Source: an uncultured Clostridia bacterium
Lineage (GTDB): Bacteria > Bacillota > Clostridia > UBA1381
NCBI GenBank assembly: GCA_947627795.1
Contig: CANQXJ010000003.1
Location: 1 to 64,000 of the forward strand
Length of the DNA stretch: 64,000 nucleotides
Direction of reading: 5' to 3'
Made by a program: the position numbers and the translations under genes. The notes under the pieces were generated by a model. It was not told the DNA's origin. It made no database searches and saw nothing but the letters and a program-made list of their open reading frames with translations. The stretch's first letter is position 1; each line of letters opens with the position of its first letter. Shown here one piece after another: positions 59,487 to 64,000 of this stretch.

Positions 59487-61527
59487 TATTTTCCTTATTC
59501 CCTTTACTCTTTTTGCGTTTTCTGTGTTTTACCTTTCTGTGCGCGGCAAGCTTTTTAACGGATTTTTTCGGCTTCTTTATCATTTTCGGCTCGAAATGCT
59601 CCTCCAATACGAAATCGATCTGACGCAAAAGTATGTCCGCCTTTATAAGCGTCACGCGCACCGCGCCGCCGATTTTGTACGATTTGCCGCTCAGTCTGCC
59701 GTGAAGCGAATTTGACCTTTCATCGAACTCATAGTAATCATCTGTCATATTTTCGAGCCTGATTAAACCCTGCACGGTGTTTTCAAGCTCGACAAACATA
59801 CCAAAGCCCGTCACGTTCGCGATTACCGCGTCAAAGCTTTCGCCCAAGAACTTCGCCATATACGCCGTTTTCATCAAATCGTCAACGTCGCGCTCGGTAT
59901 GCTCGGCGGAAATTTCCATATCGGTTGAATTCTGCGCCGCACGCGTCGCGAACGCTTCAAATTGTCCGCTTTTGAGCCTTCCGTTTATAAATTCCTTTAA
60001 GATACGGTGTATTGAGAGATCCGGATAACGGCGGATAGGGGAGGTAAAGTGGCAGTAGTATTTTGCCGCAAGCCCGAAATGACCGAGATTTACGGGCTTA
60101 TATTCTGCCTTCATCATCGAGCGCAGCATAGTCGATGCGACAAGCCTTTCCTCCGGCTTTCCCTTTACCGTGTCAAGTATCTTTTGCAGCTCCTTTGAAT
60201 GAACGGGGTTGTCCTCGTCGATTTTGCCCTTCAGCGTCAAACCGAAGCTCTTTATAAAATCGCCGAACGCCGCGATTTTGTCGATAGAGGGCGGCTCGTG
60301 CGTGCGGTACACGAACGGAAGCTCCGACCAGTACGCGTACTCCGCTATCGTTTCGTTCGCGAGAAGCATGAATTCCTCAATCATTCTGTTTGAAACGCCG
60401 CGTTCCTCCTTTACAATCTCAATCGGCTCACCGTTTTTGTCAACGATAATTTCCGCTTCGGGAAAATCGAAATCCAGCGAGCCGCGCTTTACGCGTTTTT
60501 TGCGCAGCAGAGCGGAGAGCTTTTCCATTTCGAGCAGAGTGGGGAGGATATGGTCGTACCGCTCGCAAAGCGATTTGTCACCGCGCTCGAGCATGGCATT
60601 AACGTTGTTGTACGTCATTCTCTCACACGAGCGGATAACGCTCTCCTCAAGATTGTGCCCGACCGTTTCACCCGACTGCGAAACCTCGATAAACACCGAC
60701 AGCGTAAGCCTGTCCGCGTTCGGATTAAGACTGCATATCCCGTTTGAAAGCCGCTCCGGCAGCATCGGAATGACTCTGTCCGCAAGGTACACGCTCGTGC
60801 CTCGCTCAAACGCTTCGTTATCGAGCTGAGAACCCGATTTTACGTAGTGCGTAACGTCAGCGATATGAACGCCGAGCAGGTAGTTGCCGTTTTCGAGTAT
60901 ATCGAGCGAAACAGCGTCGTCGAAATCGCGCGCGTCGTCGCCGTCTATAGTGAAAATGATCCTGTTCCGCAAATCCGTCCTGCCGGTCAAATCGCGCGGA
61001 CGAATTGTTTCGGGAACTTTATAAGCCGCCGTGAGCGTTTCAACGTCAAAATCGGTCTTTATTTTGTTCTCGATAAGGATTCCTTCCACGCAGCTTTTGA
61101 GCGAATTTTCAGCTCCGAGAACAGACACGACGCGTCCGTATATGCTGCCGTCGGGAGCGTATTCCGTAATTTCAGCCGCGGCGCGCATACCGATTTGAAC
61201 GTCCATTGAGTTCTCAGGGCGTATTTTTATTTTATTGTAGAACTGTCTGCTGTCCGGACGCAGCCTGAGCGTGCCTTCTTTTTTCTTGTAAATCACGCCG
61301 ACGACGGTTTTGTTCCCGCGCTCGAGTACCTTTACAATGTACCCCTCGCGATGGCGCGAACCGTCTGCGGGCTGTTCCTCGCGCGCAAGCACCGTGTCGC
61401 CGTTTAACGCATCGCCAAGTTTTTCACCGGGCACAAATATATCCTCTCCCTCGTCGGGAATGACAAATCCGAAAAATCCTTTCGCGCTGCACGAAAGCTT
61501 ACCTTGTATCATTTCGTTTCTTTCCAT
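59473..61527 (-). CDS. rnr: Ribonuclease R, 3'-5' exoribonuclease
   Basis: A 684-residue RNase II-superfamily protein starting at ATG 61527 behind GGAGA. Cold-shock domains (GKLSCSAKGFFGFVIPDEGE) precede the RNB catalytic core FTIDGDDARDFDDAVSLD (about 195-210, four acidic residues) and the HFTSPIRRYPDL motif near 483. An S1 domain (DAVIANVTGFGMFVELENT) and a basic Lys-rich tail follow. It degrades structured RNA and acts in RNA quality control. First gene of a three-gene minus-strand operon. The usual partners secG and smpB are absent here. Confidence 0.95.
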   Translation of the reverse strand: MERNEMIQGKLSCSAKGFFGFVIPDEGEDIFVPGEKLGDALNGDTVLAREEQPADGSRHREGYIVKVLERGNKTVVGVIYKKKEGTLRLRPDSRQFYNKIKIRPENSMDVQIGMRAAAEITEYAPDGSIYGRVVSVLGAENSLKSCVEGILIENKIKTDFDVETLTAAYKVPETIRPRDLTGRTDLRNRIIFTIDGDDARDFDDAVSLDILENGNYLLGVHIADVTHYVKSGSQLDNEAFERGTSVYLADRVIPMLPERLSNGICSLNPNADRLTLSVFIEVSQSGETVGHNLEESVIRSCERMTYNNVNAMLERGDKSLCERYDHILPTLLEMEKLSALLRKKRVKRGSLDFDFPEAEIIVDKNGEPIEIVKEERGVSNRMIEEFMLLANETIAEYAYWSELPFVYRTHEPPSIDKIAAFGDFIKSFGLTLKGKIDEDNPVHSKELQKILDTVKGKPEERLVASTMLRSMMKAEYKPVNLGHFGLAAKYYCHFTSPIRRYPDLSIHRILKEFINGRLKSGQFEAFATRAAQNSTDMEISAEHTERDVDDLMKTAYMAKFLGESFDAVIANVTGFGMFVELENTVQGLIRLENMTDDYYEFDERSNSLHGRLSGKSYKIGGAVRVTLIKADILLRQIDFVLEEHFEPKMIKKPKKSVKKLAAHRKVKHRKRKKSKGNKENNGTV

Positions 61528-61611
61528 AATTTTCTCCGTAGAATTATTTTAGTAAATTATACCATACCGTCATAATAATTTCAATTAAAATATTTATATT
61601 CATTATTCCTC

Positions 61612-61641
61612 TTGACAAATCAAAATATAATAGTATATAAT
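61612..61641 (+). promoter_or_regulatory. Sigma-A promoter of rex
   Basis: TTGACA (61612-61617), an 18-bp spacer and TATAAT (61636-61641), 110 bp before the start. The region is very AT-rich. I looked for a Rex operator and saw only an irregular TTGTGA/TTACAA pair (61666-61689), not the usual spacing. Confidence 0.75.
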
Positions 61642-61750
61642 AAAAACAGAACAAATTTTCGCGTTTTTGTGATAAAAAAATAATTTACAAAATAGAATTC
61701 ATATGATATAATTACAAAAAATAATTATACTGAAAGGAATTATTTATGGG

Positions 61751-62392
61751 ATGAGTGATTGCGAAAAGAAAGTACCGGAAGTGGTTATAAAGCGGCTGCC
61801 GAGATATTACAGATATTTGGGTGAGCTTCTTAATCAGAATATCACTCGTATCTCGTCGAATGCTCTGAGCGAAAAGATGAACGTCACGGCTTCGCAGATA
61901 CGTCAGGATTTCAACTATTTCGGCGGTTTCGGGCAGCAGGGATACGGCTATAACGTTGAGCATCTTTTCAACGAGATGGGCGAGATCCTCGGGCTTCACG
62001 ACCACGACACTATGATTATCGTAGGCGCGGGAAACTTGGGCAGAGCGCTCGCGAATCACAATGCGTTCGAAAAACGCGGCTTTAAGCTTGTCGGAATGTT
62101 CGACAATGACAAAAAAACAATCGGCTCTACGGTGAACGGCGTAAAGGTTATGCCGGTAGACGAGTTGGAAACGTTTATAAAGGAAAACCGCGTAGATATA
62201 GGCATACTTACCGTGCCGAAATCTGCGGTGCAGGAAACGGCGGAAAGGCTTGCAAAATGCGGTATAAAGGGGCTTCTAAATTTCTCGTATACCGAGCTTG
62301 AGCTGCCCGATGAGGTAACTGTCGAAAACGTGCATTTTTCCGACTCGCTTATGATTTTATCATACAATATACGTCATCGCGGCGAGGAATAA
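61751..62392 (+). CDS. rex: Redox-sensing transcriptional repressor Rex
   Basis: A 213-residue protein starting at ATG 61751, 12 nt after AAAGGA. A second ATG at 61746 opens only a 2-codon frame. The N-terminal winged helix (PRYYRYLGELLNQNITRISS, VTASQIRQDFNYFGGFGQQG) is followed by a Rossmann domain with the NAD(H) motif IVGAGNLGRALANH near 95. It represses fermentation and respiration genes when NAD+/NADH is high. Confidence 0.97.
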   Translation: MSDCEKKVPEVVIKRLPRYYRYLGELLNQNITRISSNALSEKMNVTASQIRQDFNYFGGFGQQGYGYNVEHLFNEMGEILGLHDHDTMIIVGAGNLGRALANHNAFEKRGFKLVGMFDNDKKTIGSTVNGVKVMPVDELETFIKENRVDIGILTVPKSAVQETAERLAKCGIKGLLNFSYTELELPDEVTVENVHFSDSLMILSYNIRHRGEE

Positions 62393-62407
62393 AAGAGAGG
62401 TATATTT

Positions 62408-63223
62408 ATGAAAGTAATAGCGTTTACCGGACCGAGCGGTACGGGTAAAAGCTACAGAAGCGTCATGGTGGCAAGACGCTGCGGCGCGGACGGAATAATA
62501 GACGACGGGCTTCTGATATCCCACGGCAAGGTCATAGCGGGCACGTCGGCAAAAAAAGAGGCGACGAGGATCGCCTCTGTTAAGCATGCTCTTTTTATGA
62601 ACGACGCGTATGCCGCCGAGATCACGAAGGCGCTCAATGAAAGCGGTTTGTCATGCGTAATGATCCTCGGCACGTCCGAGAACATGGCGAAAAAAATAGC
62701 CGCCAAACTGAAGCTGCCGAAGATTTCCGAATTTATACATATAGAGGACGTGGCAAGCGAGGAGGAAATGGAGCTTGCTCATGAGATGCGCACAAATCAA
62801 GGTCAGCACGTAATTCCCGTGCCGACATTTGAGATAAAAAAGGATTTTTCGGGATACTTCCTGCATCCGCTCCGTAGGCTCCAAAGGAACCTCGATTCCG
62901 AAGATCCCACAGAACCCGATAAATCAATAGTCCGCCCCACCTTCAGCTACATGGGCGACTATACAATTTCGGATAAGGTTATAATAGCTATAGCTATCCA
63001 TGAAACGGAGAAGTTTTCGGAGGTAGCGAAAATAGTTAACATAAATCTGAGGAAAACTACCCACGGGGTGCATATAGATATGACTCTCGCGGTTAAATAC
63101 GGCTGCGATATAAACGAAGTTTGCCGTGATATTCAGCGCGCGGTGAGATATAATATAGAGATGTACACGTCGATCAACGCGCGGCGCGTTCATATATTTG
63201 TAAGAAATATTGTAACGGACTGA
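62408..63223 (+). CDS. P-loop ATPase fused to an Asp23-like domain
   Basis: A 271-residue protein starting at ATG 62408 behind AAGAGAGG, 15 bp after rex. The N-terminal half is a P-loop NTPase with Walker A GPSGTGKS (8-15) and a kinase-like layout (IDDGLLISHGKVIAG). The C-terminal 85 residues (SDKVIIAIAIHETEKFSEVA, THGVHIDMTLAVKYG, RAVRYNIEMYTSINARRVHI) look like an Asp23/YloU domain. I know the combination only as a hypothetical clostridial protein. It probably shares an operon with rex and uvrB. Biochemical function unknown. Confidence 0.82.
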   Translation: MKVIAFTGPSGTGKSYRSVMVARRCGADGIIDDGLLISHGKVIAGTSAKKEATRIASVKHALFMNDAYAAEITKALNESGLSCVMILGTSENMAKKIAAKLKLPKISEFIHIEDVASEEEMELAHEMRTNQGQHVIPVPTFEIKKDFSGYFLHPLRRLQRNLDSEDPTEPDKSIVRPTFSYMGDYTISDKVIIAIAIHETEKFSEVAKIVNINLRKTTHGVHIDMTLAVKYGCDINEVCRDIQRAVRYNIEMYTSINARRVHIFVRNIVTD

Positions 63224-63233
63224 GGTGTTATGA

Positions 63234-64000
63234 TTGGACAGATTTGAGCTTGTATCGGATTTCAAGCCGCAGGGCGATCAGCCACAGGCGATAAAAACGC
63301 TTGTTGACGGGATAAGAAACGGCGAAAAATGCCAGACGCTTCTGGGCGTTACGGGCTCTGGCAAGACATTTACGATGGCGAACGTTATCGCCGAGATCAA
63401 CCGCCCGACTATAGTGCTCGCGCATAACAAGACGCTCGCGGCGCAGCTATGCAGCGAGTTTAAGGAATTTTTCCCGAATAACTGCGTCGAGTTTTTTGTG
63501 TCGTATTACGACTACTACCAGCCCGAGGCGTATATTCCGCAGACGGACACGTTCATTGAAAAGGACGCGAGCACCAACGATGAAATAGACAAGCTCCGCC
63601 ACAGCGCGACGTTCGCCCTGTTCGAGCGGCGCGACGTTTTGATCGTGGCGAGCGTTTCATGCATATACGGTTTGGGCGATCCCGAGGACTATAAAAACCT
63701 CATGCTGTCGCTGCGCGTCGGTATGGAGCGAGACAGGGACGAAATTTTAAAAAAGCTCGTGGATATGCAGTACGAGCGCAACGATATAAATTTTGTAAGA
63801 AACAAGTTCCGCGTACGCGGCGACGTTATAGAAATTTTCCCGTCGAACAACGGCGAAAACGCGATACGCGTGGAATTTTTCGGCGACGAGATAGAGCGCA
63901 TATGCGAGGTAAGCGTCGTGACGGGCGAGATCATAGGAGTAAGGCAGCACGCCGTCATAATGCCCGCGTCGCATTACGTCACGACGGGGGACAAAATGAA
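63234..64000 (+). CDS. uvrB: Excinuclease ABC subunit UvrB, N-terminal part (runs off the window)
   Basis: The start is TTG 63234, 6 nt after GAGGTG (63222-63227); the nearby ATG 63230 is out of frame and closes at once. The 255 visible residues contain [20 protein letters not shown], Walker [17 protein letters not shown] (about 37-52), HNKTLAAQL, the beta-hairpin [20 protein letters not shown] and [12 protein letters not shown]. It is the damage-verifying helicase-like subunit of nucleotide excision repair. The gene is open to the last base. Confidence 0.96.
   Translation, partial: MDRFELVSDFKPQGDQPQAIKTLVDGIRNGEKCQTLLGVTGSGKTFTMANVIAEINRPTIVLAHNKTLAAQLCSEFKEFFPNNCVEFFVSYYDYYQPEAYIPQTDTFIEKDASTNDEIDKLRHSATFALFERRDVLIVASVSCIYGLGDPEDYKNLMLSLRVGMERDRDEILKKLVDMQYERNDINFVRNKFRVRGDVIEIFPSNNGENAIRVEFFGDEIERICEVSVVTGEIIGVRQHAVIMPASHYVTTGDKM

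Noticed and set aside
61666-61689. Possible Rex operator before rex
   Set aside because: The half-sites TTGTGA and TTACAA are present but the spacing does not fit the usual operator, and the region is so AT-rich that chance matches are expected.

Overview
The window reads as chromosome from a spore-forming, gut-type Clostridia (Oscillospiraceae/Ruminococcaceae-like) bacterium. The reasons are a Gram-positive replicative polymerase PolC, Rex, Spo0H/SigH-type sigma, an alpha/beta-type small acid-soluble spore protein, an Asp23-YloV-RecG cluster, SLH-domain surface protein architecture, strong GGAGG ribosome sites and frequent TTG/GTG starts. Species is not assignable from sequence alone.

Left third (1-30443): the main discovery. 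One conserved host gene is present as four separated pieces (about 358-549, 6438-6688, 12428-12693, 30306-30443). The pieces are separated by three complete insertion elements of 5.9, 5.7 and 17.6 kb. Each element carries its own serine recombinase as the last gene, on the + strand, ending 0-25 bp before the right junction, and a tiny ORF (29-45 codons) directly upstream of the recombinase. Each junction shares a short core (CGGATGTTGA, GAGG, GCAAC). Removing each element at its core rejoins the host reading frame exactly, giving an ORF of at least 252 codons that ends with a stop and a terminator. The joined element ends form dyad-symmetric attP-like sites (9-, 12- and 17-bp perfect inverted repeats). 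Element 1 carries sbcD-sbcC; element 2 a membrane-anchored C11 (clostripain-type) peptidase and a MATE pump; element 3 a 5,173-residue secreted surface protein with about 36 InlB-type B repeats and C-terminal SLH domains. The start of the host gene is missing, and the first 360 bp look like the end of a prophage tail module, so a fourth element may lie at the left edge. The layout resembles sigK/skin- or spsM-type gene interruption, in which recombinase-mediated excision restores a sporulation gene; for this gene that is inference.

Middle (30491-43374): a tyrosine recombinase convergent with the split gene, asp23-like gene, yloV/fakA-like DAK gene, recG, a spore SASP, a SigH-type sigma factor, a zinc-ribbon protein, HPr, two divergent family 2 glycosyltransferases, a polysaccharide pyruvyl transferase (a family that includes the enzyme making the SLH-binding wall polymer), and ftsK/spoIIIE.

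Right (43355-64000): housekeeping genes: YgiQ-type radical SAM protein, folD, an RluB-type pseudouridine synthase, azlC-azlD, a histidine phosphatase, purL, a 250-bp palindromic intergenic repeat, polC, a metallophosphoesterase, then on the minus strand rnr, an RlmL-type methyltransferase and an inositol-phosphatase family gene, then rex, a P-loop/Asp23-like fusion gene and the start of uvrB, which runs off the window.
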